Of a stretch of 34,625 bases of DNA, positions 9,722 through 19,101 are shown in pieces. A model generated the notes under the pieces. That model ran no database searches, was not told the DNA's origin, and saw nothing but the letters and a program-made list of their open reading frames with translations. The stretch is from Acidobacteriota bacterium (GTDB lineage Bacteria; Acidobacteriota; Terriglobia; Versatilivoradales; Versatilivoraceae): contig VXMN01000146.1 of the NCBI GenBank assembly GCA_009841055.1, positions 1-34,625 of the forward strand. Reading direction: 5' to 3'. The first letter of the stretch is position 1, and each line of letters starts with the position of its first letter. The translations under genes and the position numbers were made by a program.

Positions 9722-11326
9722 ATGAAACTGGCGAAATGGACTTGCTGGCTTGTGTGTGGATTGCTGCTGTCACCGCTGGCGGTGATGGAGGCTCAGAAGA
9801 AGAAGGACCGGCAGCGGGAGCGGTCGCTGCGCCGGGAGACTCAGGACCGGTTCCTCAAGAAGTGGCTCAAGCAGGACGTCTCCTTCATCATCACGCCGGA
9901 AGAGAGAGACGCGTTCGACAATTTGAGCAACGACGAGGAGCGCTACCAGTTCATCGAGCAGTTCTGGCTGAGACGGGACCCCAATCCGGACACCGTGGTC
10001 AACGAGTTCCGGGACGAGCACTACCGGCGCATCGCCTACGCCAATGAGCGTTTCACTTCAGGCAAGATGGGATGGAAGACCGATCGCGGGCGCATCTACA
10101 TCATGTACGGCCCGCCGGATCAGATCGAGACCCACCATGGGGGAGGCACCTACTACCGGCCCTACTGGGAGGGGGGAGGGAAGACCAGCACTCATCCCTT
10201 CATCACCTGGCGATATCGCTACCTGGACGGGCTGGACCTGGGACAGGAAGTCATCATCGAGTTCGTGGATCGCACCTTTACCGGTGAGTATCGCATTGCG
10301 CTCGATCCCTTCGAGAAGGACGCCCTCAAGAATACCCCGGTGGCCGACCTGACCGAGGACCAGAGAATGGGGCGGGGCGACGACATCAGCCGCCATACCC
10401 GCTACCCGTCGGGGCTGTTCTATTCGGACTTCCGAATGAGCCAGATGCTCCGACTGAGACAGGTGGCGGCTCTCAACCGGGCTCCCAAGATCCGGTTCAA
10501 GGACCTGGAAACGGTGGTCGACACCAAGCTCACCTACAACACCTTTCCCTTCGACTACCGCACCGACTTCATCAAGATCACCGAAGACACCATCCTGACG
10601 CCCATCACGGTGGTCATGAAGAACAGCGACATGACCTTCAAGGACGTGGAGGGCGTCAAGAAGGCCGAGGTGAACGTCTTCGGCAGGATCACCACCATCA
10701 CAGGCCGCTCGGTCCAGGTTTTCGAGGAGGTTGTCCGGCAGATCGCGCCCGACGCCCTGTTCAGGAGCACCCTGGAGAAGCGTTCCCTCTACCAGACCCG
10801 CATCCCCCTGCGTTCGGGCCTCTACAAGCTGGAACTGGTGCTCAAGGACCTCAACAGCGGCAACCTGGGGACCGTCTACCACAGCATCCGGGTGCCGAAG
10901 TTTCCCGAGGACGAGCTGGCCACCAGCAGCATCATCCTGGCCGACCAACTGGAGCGGCTGCCCAGAAAGCAGGTGGGTTCCGGCCAGTTCGTGATCGGAA
11001 GCTCCAAGGTGCTGCCCAGCGTCGAGGAGTCTTTCGGCAGGGACCGGCCCATGGGGGTCTATTTTCAGGTCTACAACCTGGCCAGGGACGAGCAGACCCA
11101 AAAGCCGTCCGCCACCATTGAATACGTGCTGAAGAAGGGCGGAAGAGAGATCGGCAGAGCCCTTGAGTCCAACGACAAGTTCGTCGGAGCGGCCCAGCAG
11201 ATGACCCTGCAGAAACTGGTGGCCCTCGACGAGCTCGAACCCGGTCAATACAGCCTGGTGGTCCAGGTCACCGACAACGTCGCCAACCGTTCCGTCGCAC
11301 CCGAGGCCAAATTCGCGGTGCGGTAA
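9722..11326 (+). CDS. GWxTD domain-containing protein
   Basis: 534 aa; signal peptide MKLAKWTCWLVCGLLLSPLAVMEAQ; QFWLRRDPNPDTVVNEFRDEHYRRIAYANERFTSGKMGWKTDRGRIYIMYGPPDQIE contains the GWxTDRGRIYIxYGPPD signature. Confidence 0.92.
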   Translation: MKLAKWTCWLVCGLLLSPLAVMEAQKKKDRQRERSLRRETQDRFLKKWLKQDVSFIITPEERDAFDNLSNDEERYQFIEQFWLRRDPNPDTVVNEFRDEHYRRIAYANERFTSGKMGWKTDRGRIYIMYGPPDQIETHHGGGTYYRPYWEGGGKTSTHPFITWRYRYLDGLDLGQEVIIEFVDRTFTGEYRIALDPFEKDALKNTPVADLTEDQRMGRGDDISRHTRYPSGLFYSDFRMSQMLRLRQVAALNRAPKIRFKDLETVVDTKLTYNTFPFDYRTDFIKITEDTILTPITVVMKNSDMTFKDVEGVKKAEVNVFGRITTITGRSVQVFEEVVRQIAPDALFRSTLEKRSLYQTRIPLRSGLYKLELVLKDLNSGNLGTVYHSIRVPKFPEDELATSSIILADQLERLPRKQVGSGQFVIGSSKVLPSVEESFGRDRPMGVYFQVYNLARDEQTQKPSATIEYVLKKGGREIGRALESNDKFVGAAQQMTLQKLVALDELEPGQYSLVVQVTDNVANRSVAPEAKFAVR

Positions 11327-11761
11327 ACGGTCTGGGGAAATCAGCGCTGCTCCGCCCGGAAGGGCGGCCGGACGGTTTCCAGATTCTCCAATGCCCTACG
11401 AGATACCGTAATCGGTATCCGGCCTACCGAGCCGGGGACAAAGGAGTGCTCTTTCCTCATAAAATATTCATTATATTAGACTTATTTAAGAATAGTCCCT
11501 TTGCTTTGACGGTTTGACTGCCGGACGCGGGGCTATTGACTTCAATATTTCGTAGAATGGCGCAAGCGAGTTAGGACGAGCGCGAGCGGGGTTGTCGTCT
11601 AAATTATTGAAATATAGATGTTTAAGTTAATTTAATTTCGTTTTCCGGAATTTGGCAAGCTGATTGCAGCAAATTAGTCGATTTAGAGTTGAACTTTTGA
11701 AGTCAGTTCGATTATGACGACTTCACTGGTGGCAAACGTTAACTTGAGGAGGTATCCACTG

Positions 11762-14700
11762 ATGCAACGCTTTCTAACAGTGGCTGGATTGGCCGTTGTC
11801 CTGGCCCTTACACTGTCCTGGACGCCCATGCTGGCCCAGGAGTACACCGGCATCCACGGGAACGTCGAGGACGAGACCGGCGCCAGGGTGACCCAGGTCG
11901 AGATCACGGCGACCGAAGAAGCTACGGGGATGACCCGCTCGACCGTGAGCAACGAGGTAGGCATCTACGAGCTGCGCGGCCTGCCGCCCGGGACCTACAC
12001 CCTCGGGGCCGAATTGGCCGGCTTCAAGGCCTACACCAACAGCGGTGTGATCATCTACGCCGGACGTCCTCGTCGCGTCGACGTCGTGCTGCAGGTGGGC
12101 GACATCCAGGACACCATCACGGTTTCCGAGGAAGGCGCCGTCATCGAGACGGACAAGTCGAGCATCACCTACACCTTGCCCTACAAGGAGGTGGAGGCCT
12201 TCCGGATTGCCGCCAGCCTGATCTACACGGTGGGGAACAATCCCGGGGCCGAGTCCCGCAGCCAGGTGCACGGGGCCTTCGCCAACAACACCACCTCGCT
12301 GCAGGACGGCGTGGCCACCAATGCCTACGGCACCTTCCGGGCGCCTCAGGAGCTGGTCCAGGAGATCAACCAGGTCTCGCTGAACGCCCCGGCCGAATAC
12401 AAGACCGCCACCACCATCAACGGGGTGGGCCGAGGCGGCACCAACCAGTATCACGGCGAGATCTGGATGCAGTTGGACCACCCCCGGCTGCGGGCCTTGA
12501 CCGTCGGCCAGACCAGGCATCCTCCCGCCAAGCCGGGTGTCCGCTGGAACTACATGGCCTCGGGACCCATCTACATCCCCAAGGTCTACGACGGGCGAGA
12601 CAAGACCTTCTTCCATTTCTACGTTCAACCCAACAGGAGCGACCAGAAAGCTCCCATCCGGAATTACGTCTATCCCACCGCGGCCATTCGCGGCGGGGAC
12701 CTGACCGAGGTGGTGCAGCAGCATTTGAAGGGTGAGCCCGTCATCAATCCCTTTACGGGCGAGCCTTTCGCCAACAACATCATTCCTCCTGAGCTGCTCA
12801 GCCCGGTGGCGCAGGCGGCCTTGAGATACGCTCCCATGCCCAATGCTTCAAATCCCTTGGGCACCCTGGTCGACAACACCCATGGTTTCCAGTTCGGCAG
12901 CAACGTGGAGAAGGACTGGCACGTGCGGTTCGACCACGCCATCACCGACACCAACACCATCTCCTTCAACCACTACGGCTACAACCGGGTTCTGGACGAA
13001 GGCAACACCATTTCGCTTTCGACCTGGTTCGGCGACAACGCCACCCGCATGTGGAGCATCCAGGATTCCCACATGTTCTCCCCCACGGTGATCAACGAGT
13101 TCACCTTCGGGACCAACGATCAGGGATACGACCAGAAGGGCGCCACCACCGTCGGCAACACCCTGATCAAGGAGTTCGGCATCGACCTGGGCGGGCGCAC
13201 CTCGCCCGAGGGACCCGGATGCCCCCAGATCTACACGGGGCTGTGGGGATTCCAGCCGGGCGCCCTGTCCGGTTCCTTCTCGGCCACCGAGCTTACCTTC
13301 CCGTTCCTGGGACGTTGCGGCGCCGGCGGTAACAGCAGCAATCCCAAGGTCTGGGTGATGAAGGACAACGTCTCCGTCAACAAGGGCACCCATCTCATCA
13401 AGTTCGGGATCGAGGCCAACTGGGAGCGGCCCTTCGGGTCGGCCAACAGTGCGGACGCCTGGGGTATATATCGCTTCACCGGCCATTACAGCGGAAGCGA
13501 CATTGCCGACTTCCTGCTGGGAATCCCCCGCGAGACGGGAATCGCCACCTCCCGCGCCGCCGTTCACGCCCGCGGCTTCGACTTCGGGTTCTTTGCCCAG
13601 GACGACTGGAAGGTGACCCCGCGTCTGACCATGACCTACGGCGCCCGCATCCAGCACTTCGGCGCGCCCACGGACGCCAATGGACTGTTCTACAACTTCG
13701 ACTTCGACAACCTGCGGGTGGTGGTTCCCGACCGGTCCTTCCACCACGTGGTGCCGGTGTGGCCGCAGGGAGCGATTCCGGTGGTGAAGGCCAGCGACGC
13801 CGGCTATCCCCAGAGCCTGGTCAACTTCACCACGGCCCACATCTCTCCGCGCTTCGGGCTGGCCTATCGCATCAACGACTTTACCGTGATCCGGGCCGGC
13901 TACGGCATCTACCACGTGCCCTTCGCCATCGCCGGAGCAGGCACGAGCGGCCTGGGACGGGCCGGCTGGCTGGGAGGCCGCGAGGCCGGACCCTTCGCCG
14001 GATCGGAGACGTTCGGGCCCAACGTGATCACCGACGGCGTGCCGCAGTTGACGTTCAAGGACCCCTTCCTGCCCGCTGGCACCGGCGCCGTCTCCAAGCA
14101 GGGCGTGCGGGGGATTCCCCTCAACAGCCGCAAGGACGCCTGGGCTTACGACCAGCAGTGGAACCTGACCCTGGAGAACGACCTGGGCGATGGTTGGGCG
14201 TCGCGGGTCTCCTACGTGGCCTCCAAGGGCACCAGTTGGCCCTATCGGAGCAACCTGCAGACTCCCACCCCCAGCACCATTCCCTTCGACGAGCGGACCG
14301 ACAAGTTCCCCTGGGGCCCGAACTTCTCGTTCGTCGACCGCCACGACCTGGGAGGGACCGGAAGCTTCCACAGCCTGGAAGTGGAAGCCACCCGCCAGTT
14401 CAGCCGGGGCATCTACCTGCGCGCCTGGTACGAGTGGAAGAAGAACCTGGCTGATGTCATTCCGGGGCTGTTTTCCTCCACCATCGGCTTCGAGGCCGAA
14501 GATCCGCTGGACCGCAAGCGCGACAAGGGGATCCAGAACGGAATCCGCCGCCAGCGCTGGCACGTGGGCGGGGTCTGGGATCTCCCGGTAGGCCAGGGGA
14601 GGCAATACGCCGGTAACATCGGCGGCGCCCTCAATACCCTTATAGGCGACTGGACGGCCGCCTTCAAGTTCACCGGCGGCTCGGGAACGGCCTTCACGCC

Positions 14701-15103
14701 TTCCTACTCCGGTTCGGATCCCTCCAACACCGGACGATCCAGCGGCCGGCCGGACCAGTTGTGCAATCCCAACGGCTTCGGCGAAACGCCGGGAATCGGA
14801 TGGAACAAGTCTTGTTTCGCCATTCCGCCCGCGGGAATCGGCCGTTACGGCAACGCCAGCCGGGGGATGCTGATTGCGCCGCGTGACTGGGGCACCGACC
14901 TCAACGTGTTCAAGCGGTTCAACCTGACCCAGTATGAGAACGGACCCTACTTCAACTTCGAGACCTACATCAGTAACGTCTTGAACCACCGCAACGCCTC
15001 GGGTCCCTCCTCGACCAACATCTCCGCTGCCAATTTCGGACTCTTCCAGCCCAGCGGGTGGGAAGCGCGCCGCATCGTGTTCCGCTTGCGTCTCGGCTTC
15101 TAG
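11762..15103 (+). CDS. TonB-dependent receptor, Oar-like, with N-terminal carboxypeptidase-regulatory-like domain
   Basis: ATG 11762 with AGGAGG ribosome-binding site at ~11747-11752 (ORF track starts upstream at 11714). MQRFLTVAGLAVVLALTLSWTPMLAQ signal; GIHGNVEDETGARVTQVEITATEEATG...YELRGLPPGTYTLGAELAGFKAY; plug-like region and long beta-barrel ending YISNVLNHRNAS...FRLRLGF. Confidence 0.92.
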   Translation: MQRFLTVAGLAVVLALTLSWTPMLAQEYTGIHGNVEDETGARVTQVEITATEEATGMTRSTVSNEVGIYELRGLPPGTYTLGAELAGFKAYTNSGVIIYAGRPRRVDVVLQVGDIQDTITVSEEGAVIETDKSSITYTLPYKEVEAFRIAASLIYTVGNNPGAESRSQVHGAFANNTTSLQDGVATNAYGTFRAPQELVQEINQVSLNAPAEYKTATTINGVGRGGTNQYHGEIWMQLDHPRLRALTVGQTRHPPAKPGVRWNYMASGPIYIPKVYDGRDKTFFHFYVQPNRSDQKAPIRNYVYPTAAIRGGDLTEVVQQHLKGEPVINPFTGEPFANNIIPPELLSPVAQAALRYAPMPNASNPLGTLVDNTHGFQFGSNVEKDWHVRFDHAITDTNTISFNHYGYNRVLDEGNTISLSTWFGDNATRMWSIQDSHMFSPTVINEFTFGTNDQGYDQKGATTVGNTLIKEFGIDLGGRTSPEGPGCPQIYTGLWGFQPGALSGSFSATELTFPFLGRCGAGGNSSNPKVWVMKDNVSVNKGTHLIKFGIEANWERPFGSANSADAWGIYRFTGHYSGSDIADFLLGIPRETGIATSRAAVHARGFDFGFFAQDDWKVTPRLTMTYGARIQHFGAPTDANGLFYNFDFDNLRVVVPDRSFHHVVPVWPQGAIPVVKASDAGYPQSLVNFTTAHISPRFGLAYRINDFTVIRAGYGIYHVPFAIAGAGTSGLGRAGWLGGREAGPFAGSETFGPNVITDGVPQLTFKDPFLPAGTGAVSKQGVRGIPLNSRKDAWAYDQQWNLTLENDLGDGWASRVSYVASKGTSWPYRSNLQTPTPSTIPFDERTDKFPWGPNFSFVDRHDLGGTGSFHSLEVEATRQFSRGIYLRAWYEWKKNLADVIPGLFSSTIGFEAEDPLDRKRDKGIQNGIRRQRWHVGGVWDLPVGQGRQYAGNIGGALNTLIGDWTAAFKFTGGSGTAFTPSYSGSDPSNTGRSSGRPDQLCNPNGFGETPGIGWNKSCFAIPPAGIGRYGNASRGMLIAPRDWGTDLNVFKRFNLTQYENGPYFNFETYISNVLNHRNASGPSSTNISAANFGLFQPSGWEARRIVFRLRLGF

Positions 15104-15128
15104 CAGAACCGAGCGCCGGACCCTCTAC

Positions 15129-15163
15129 AAAAGCCCCGTGCCATCCGCACGGGGCTTTTTTTT
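15129..15163 (+). terminator. Rho-independent terminator downstream of the TonB-dependent receptor
   Basis: aaaagccccgtg-ccatccg-cacggggctttttttt: 12-bp stem, 7-nt loop, T-tract, starting 26 nt after the stop codon. Confidence 0.93.
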
Positions 15164-15405
15164 CGGAATCTGATCTGAGCACCCCCTACTGTCGTGCCGG
15201 TCAGCGCCGAGCCTTGCTCAACGCTTTCGAACATCGCCATGGCATGACGCGATGCCCCCCTTGAGGAGCAAGAGTGACGGGAGGAGGCCCACCCGGGAGC
15301 GCGGACGTCCGGCCCGCACAAGGCCCGGCACGGCTTCACCCATCTCCCTCATTCCGATCAACCGGGAAAGGCACCATTGCTTGCCCATCGTTGCAGTAAC
15401 CATTT

Positions 15406-15434
15406 TTGACCATATTCGTTATTCCTGCTAGGAT
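15406..15434 (+). promoter_or_regulatory. Sigma70-like promoter of the ParDE-type operon
   Basis: TTGACC (15406-15411), 17-nt spacer, TAGGAT (15429-15434), 34 nt before the ParD start codon. Confidence 0.55.
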
Positions 15435-15468
15435 GGAAGAGTGATGCATCCCCGTGGAGGACCGCTGT

Positions 15469-15741
15469 ATGAATGTGTCTCTTACGTCGGAACTTGAAGC
15501 GTTTGTAGCGTCCAAGGTGCGGAGTGGGCGCTACCATTCGGCCAGTGAGGTGATTCGTGAGGCATTGCGGCTGCTGGAGGAGCGTGAACAGGTGAGAGCC
15601 CTCCGAATTCGTGCGCTACGCGAGAAAATTGGCGAAGGATTGGAGCAACTGGATCGCGGCGAGGGAATTGCCGGGGAGTTGATATTCTCAGAGCTCGAGG
15701 CTGAGTTGGGTATCCTGGAACAAACCCGGCACGAAGATTGA
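15469..15741 (+). CDS. ParD-like antitoxin (type II toxin-antitoxin, ribbon-helix-helix)
   Basis: MNVSLTSELEAFVASKVRSGRYHSASEVIREALRLLEEREQVRALRIRALREKIGEGLEQLDRGEGI is ParD/CC2985-like; GGAGG at 15456-15460; TTG-started downstream partner overlaps the stop. Confidence 0.9.
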   Translation: MNVSLTSELEAFVASKVRSGRYHSASEVIREALRLLEEREQVRALRIRALREKIGEGLEQLDRGEGIAGELIFSELEAELGILEQTRHED

Positions 15742-16028
15742 GTCAATGCCTTCTTTCCCCAGCGGCGGTGCGAGACCTCAGAGAAATCCAAGCATACATT
15801 GCACGGGACAGCATTGACGCATCCCGGCGGGTGGTCACTCAACTTCGCACCGCTTGCGAACGACTCGCACGGAATCCGTTAATGGGACATAGTCGCGAGG
15901 ATTTAACAGATCAACCGGTATTGTTCTGGCCCGTAGGAGCGTACTCAGTCATCTATCGCCCAGAAACCACGCCATTGAAAATCGTTCGGGTCTTGCACGG
16001 ATCTCGGGACATTCCAAATCTGGTGTAA
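15738..16028 (+). CDS. ParE/RelE-family toxin
   Basis: LSPAAVRDLREIQAYIARDSIDASRRVVTQLRTACERLARNPLMGHSREDLTDQPVLFWPVGAYSVIYRPETTPLKIVRVLHGSRDIPNLV, typical ParE fold signature (YxVIYR...IxRVLHGxRD). Confidence 0.9.
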   Translation: MSQCLLSPAAVRDLREIQAYIARDSIDASRRVVTQLRTACERLARNPLMGHSREDLTDQPVLFWPVGAYSVIYRPETTPLKIVRVLHGSRDIPNLV

Positions 16029-16071
16029 CGCAAGCACCGTCCCTGCCAGCTTATCCAATTACACTTTCGGA

Positions 16072-17226
16072 TTGACGTCGCTGCCAGCTTTGAAACCCCC
16101 GTTCAACACAACTCGAATCCTGACGGCACTTCTCATTGTGTTTTTTGGCGCGCCGCTGATTTCCCAGGCGGATGCCTATCAGGAGGCATTGGCAAGCTAC
16201 CGGTCCGGAAGTTACCTGGAGGCGCTGGTGGCCGTGCAGAATGCCCTGAGCCAGAATGAAGGCAACGCCTCCTACCACCTGCTGCATGCCAAGGTTCTGG
16301 TGGAGCTGCGCCAGTACGGCGACGCCGAGAAGAGCCTGAAGCGAGCCGGCGAACTGCGTCCCCAATGGGTGGAGCCTCTCTACGAGGCGGGCATACTCCT
16401 GTTCAGGCGCGGAAATTTTCAGGAGGCAGTTACGACGCTGGCCAAGGGAGTCGAACTCGCACCCGATTCCATCAAGACTCGCTTTCTGCTGGGCGTCAGC
16501 TATCTGCAGATCAACCTGGACCATGCGGCCCTGGAGCAGCTCAAGGACGTGGAGGCGGCCGATCCGCGCTACCCCGCGGTTCACCACAGCATCGGAAGGG
16601 TTTACTTTCGGCAGGGCAGGGACGCCGAGGCAATCGAGCACTTCAGAACCGAGTTGGCGCACAACCCCGATCGTCACGCGGCCAGGTTTCTTCTGGGCAA
16701 GGCGCTGGTAAGGACGGGCCAGGCGGAAGCGGCGGTGGTGCAACTGCTGAGGCTTCAGGGAAAAGAGGTGGGCCAGGGGCAACTCCATTACTACCTGGGG
16801 GCGGCCTACCGTCGCCAGGGGAAACGGGCGGAGGCCCTGGAAGCGCTTCAGCAGAGCATCGCTATCAATCCCAACTCCTATGAATCGCGCTACCTGCTGG
16901 CTCGGCTCTATCTGGAAACCGGCCAGCCCGAGTTGGCCCGGAAGCAGATGGCGGCCTTCGAGCAGTTGCGGAACAGAGAAGGGCGTGGGCGGTCGGTCGA
17001 GGGTTTGAAGCGGGAGAGGCAGGACCCGGAATTCAGTGAAGCCGACATTGATGCCGATGGCCAGTTGACGCCGGTCGAATTCGAGCGCTTCGTCAATACG
17101 CGAGTGAAGGGTTTTGCAAGACATGGTGAGTTCTTCCGGGGATTGGACGGCAACGGCGACGGCCTGCTGGACCGCCAGGAATTCTCCCGGCGCTTTGGAG
17201 TTCTGCGAAGTCTTCAGAGTCAATAG
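16072..17226 (+). CDS. TPR-repeat exported protein with C-terminal EF-hand pair
   Basis: 384 aa; TPR repeats, then DIDADGQLTPVEF (17044-17082) and DGNGDGLLDRQEF (17146-17184), both matching the 12-residue EF-hand loop. TTG start; start position uncertain. Confidence 0.85.
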   Translation: MTSLPALKPPFNTTRILTALLIVFFGAPLISQADAYQEALASYRSGSYLEALVAVQNALSQNEGNASYHLLHAKVLVELRQYGDAEKSLKRAGELRPQWVEPLYEAGILLFRRGNFQEAVTTLAKGVELAPDSIKTRFLLGVSYLQINLDHAALEQLKDVEAADPRYPAVHHSIGRVYFRQGRDAEAIEHFRTELAHNPDRHAARFLLGKALVRTGQAEAAVVQLLRLQGKEVGQGQLHYYLGAAYRRQGKRAEALEALQQSIAINPNSYESRYLLARLYLETGQPELARKQMAAFEQLRNREGRGRSVEGLKRERQDPEFSEADIDADGQLTPVEFERFVNTRVKGFARHGEFFRGLDGNGDGLLDRQEFSRRFGVLRSLQSQ

Positions 17227-17287
17227 GAAGCTGGTTGGCGTTGATCCGATTAAAATGGCTTATGGCCCTTGAGGTCCCAACAGGGGG

Positions 17288-19099
17288 GTGCGAGTGAAGC
17301 TTCACCGAGGGCCTCGGCAGCGGCCGGCGGCTGAGAGCCCGGTGCCCTTTCTGTCGGTTCGGGCTGGTTCCGGGCCGACCCCTGAACGCCCGGTCCGTCG
17401 CTCGATCAGGTTCGCAATCGGGTGGCGGGTCCTGCTCGCGGCGCACCTGTTTCAGGTTCCCGCCCTGCCGGAGGCGATACCCCAATTCGTCGACATCACC
17501 GGCTCCAGCAAAATCGCCTTTCGGCACATGAACGGTGCCGAGCGGAACAAGCGCTACCTGTTCGAGCTCAAGGGCGGCGGCGCCGGTTTCTTCGATTTCG
17601 ACAACGATGGCAGGCTGGACCTTTTCATGGTTCAGGGATCCACCCTGGAGAGGTTCCGCAAGGGAGACAACCCCCACGGCACCCTCTATCGAAACCAGGG
17701 AGACGGCACCTTCAAGGACGTGACCCGGAAGTCGGGACTGACCCGCACGGCCTGGGGGATGGGAGTCAGCTTCGGAGACTACGACAACGACGGCTTCGCC
17801 GACGTCTACCTCAACAACCTGGGGACCAACTTCCTCTACCGGAACCGGGGCGACGGGACCTTCGAGGATGTCACGGAGCAAGCCGGCGTGGGCGGATCCG
17901 GGTGGACCGCCTCCTCGGCCTTCGGCGACTACGACGGGGACGGGGACCTGGACCTGTTCGCCTGCAACTACATCCACTACGATTTCGATAACCTGCAGCC
18001 ACCCGATCCCAAGCTGGTCTGCCACTACCGGGGCACCACCATCCCCTGCGGACCGCTGGGACTCCAGGCCGGATCCAACCGGCTCTACCGCAACAACGGC
18101 GACGGCACCTTTGCCGACGTCACCGTGGAGTCCGGATTGGACGAAAACAACCACTTCTATTCTCTGGGCGTGGTGTGGGCCGATCTGGACGGTGACGGAG
18201 ACCAGGATCTCTACCTGGCCAATGACAGCACCCCCAATCAGCTCTATGTCAACCAGGGAAACGGCACCTTCAAGGAAATGGGACTGTTGAGCGGTCTGGC
18301 CACCAGTGCGGCCGGAGACTTCCAGGGCGGCATGGGCGTGGACGCCGCCGACTACGACAATGACGGTCGGCTGGACGTCTTCGTGACCAACTTCGCCCAC
18401 GACTACAGCACGCTCTACCGAAACCGGGGCGGCCTCATGTTCGAGGACGTGACCCAGCAGGCCGGGTTGATTCAACCGGAATGGCTGTTGGTCGGTTGGG
18501 GGACGGGGTTCTATGACCTCGACCATGACGGCTGGAAGGACATCTTCCATTCCAACGGGCACGTGTATCCCTTTATCCTGGACGCCGAATGGTCGGAGAC
18601 CTATTTTCAGCCCTCCTCCATCTATGTCAACCGGCGGGACGGGACCTTCAGGGACGTGAGAAAGATGGCGGGAGACGATCTCCAGAAGCAGCTCCTGGGA
18701 CGGGGGATGGCTTTCGCCGACATCGACAACGACGGCGACATGGACTTCCTCATCGGCAACCTCAACGGGGTCCCCCGGCTCTACAGGCACCAGGGGGCGG
18801 CCCCCAACCATTGGGTGATGTTCCGCGCCAGAGGGGTGCGGAGCAATCGAGACGGCATCGGGGCCCGCATCACCGTGGTCACCCGCCGGCTGCGCCAGGT
18901 CTGGGAGATCAAGCGAACCGTCGGGATCTACTCGGCCAGCGATCCCAGAGCCCATTTCGGGCTGGGAAAGGCCGGCCGGATCGATCGGGTGGAGGTCAAG
19001 TGGCCCAGCGGCGTGGTGCAGGAATTCAAGGACGTGGCCGCCGACCGGCACTACCGAATCGACGAAGCCAAGGGGTTGGAGAGGGAGTTCGATCCGTGA
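17288..19099 (+). CDS. CRTAC1-family protein (FG-GAP/VCBS repeats with ASPIC/UnbV domain)
   Basis: 603 aa; FFDFDNDGRLDLFMVQGSTLERFRKGDNPHGTLYRNQGDGTFKDVT, CHYRGTTIPCGPLGL, C-terminal SNRDGIGARITVVTRRLRQVWEIKRTVGIYSASDPRAHFGLG; GTG start. Confidence 0.92.
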   Translation: MRVKLHRGPRQRPAAESPVPFLSVRAGSGPTPERPVRRSIRFAIGWRVLLAAHLFQVPALPEAIPQFVDITGSSKIAFRHMNGAERNKRYLFELKGGGAGFFDFDNDGRLDLFMVQGSTLERFRKGDNPHGTLYRNQGDGTFKDVTRKSGLTRTAWGMGVSFGDYDNDGFADVYLNNLGTNFLYRNRGDGTFEDVTEQAGVGGSGWTASSAFGDYDGDGDLDLFACNYIHYDFDNLQPPDPKLVCHYRGTTIPCGPLGLQAGSNRLYRNNGDGTFADVTVESGLDENNHFYSLGVVWADLDGDGDQDLYLANDSTPNQLYVNQGNGTFKEMGLLSGLATSAAGDFQGGMGVDAADYDNDGRLDVFVTNFAHDYSTLYRNRGGLMFEDVTQQAGLIQPEWLLVGWGTGFYDLDHDGWKDIFHSNGHVYPFILDAEWSETYFQPSSIYVNRRDGTFRDVRKMAGDDLQKQLLGRGMAFADIDNDGDMDFLIGNLNGVPRLYRHQGAAPNHWVMFRARGVRSNRDGIGARITVVTRRLRQVWEIKRTVGIYSASDPRAHFGLGKAGRIDRVEVKWPSGVVQEFKDVAADRHYRIDEAKGLEREFDP

Positions 19100-19101
19100 C
19101 G

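Noticed and set aside
11536-11558. TTGACT...TAGAAT promoter candidate upstream of the TonB receptor
   Set aside because: Spacer is only 11 nt, too short for a sigma70 promoter.
12848-14989. 713-aa minus-strand ORF antisense to the TonB-dependent receptor
   Set aside because: Long antisense frames are expected from high GC3; no signal, domain or ribosome-binding site recognised.
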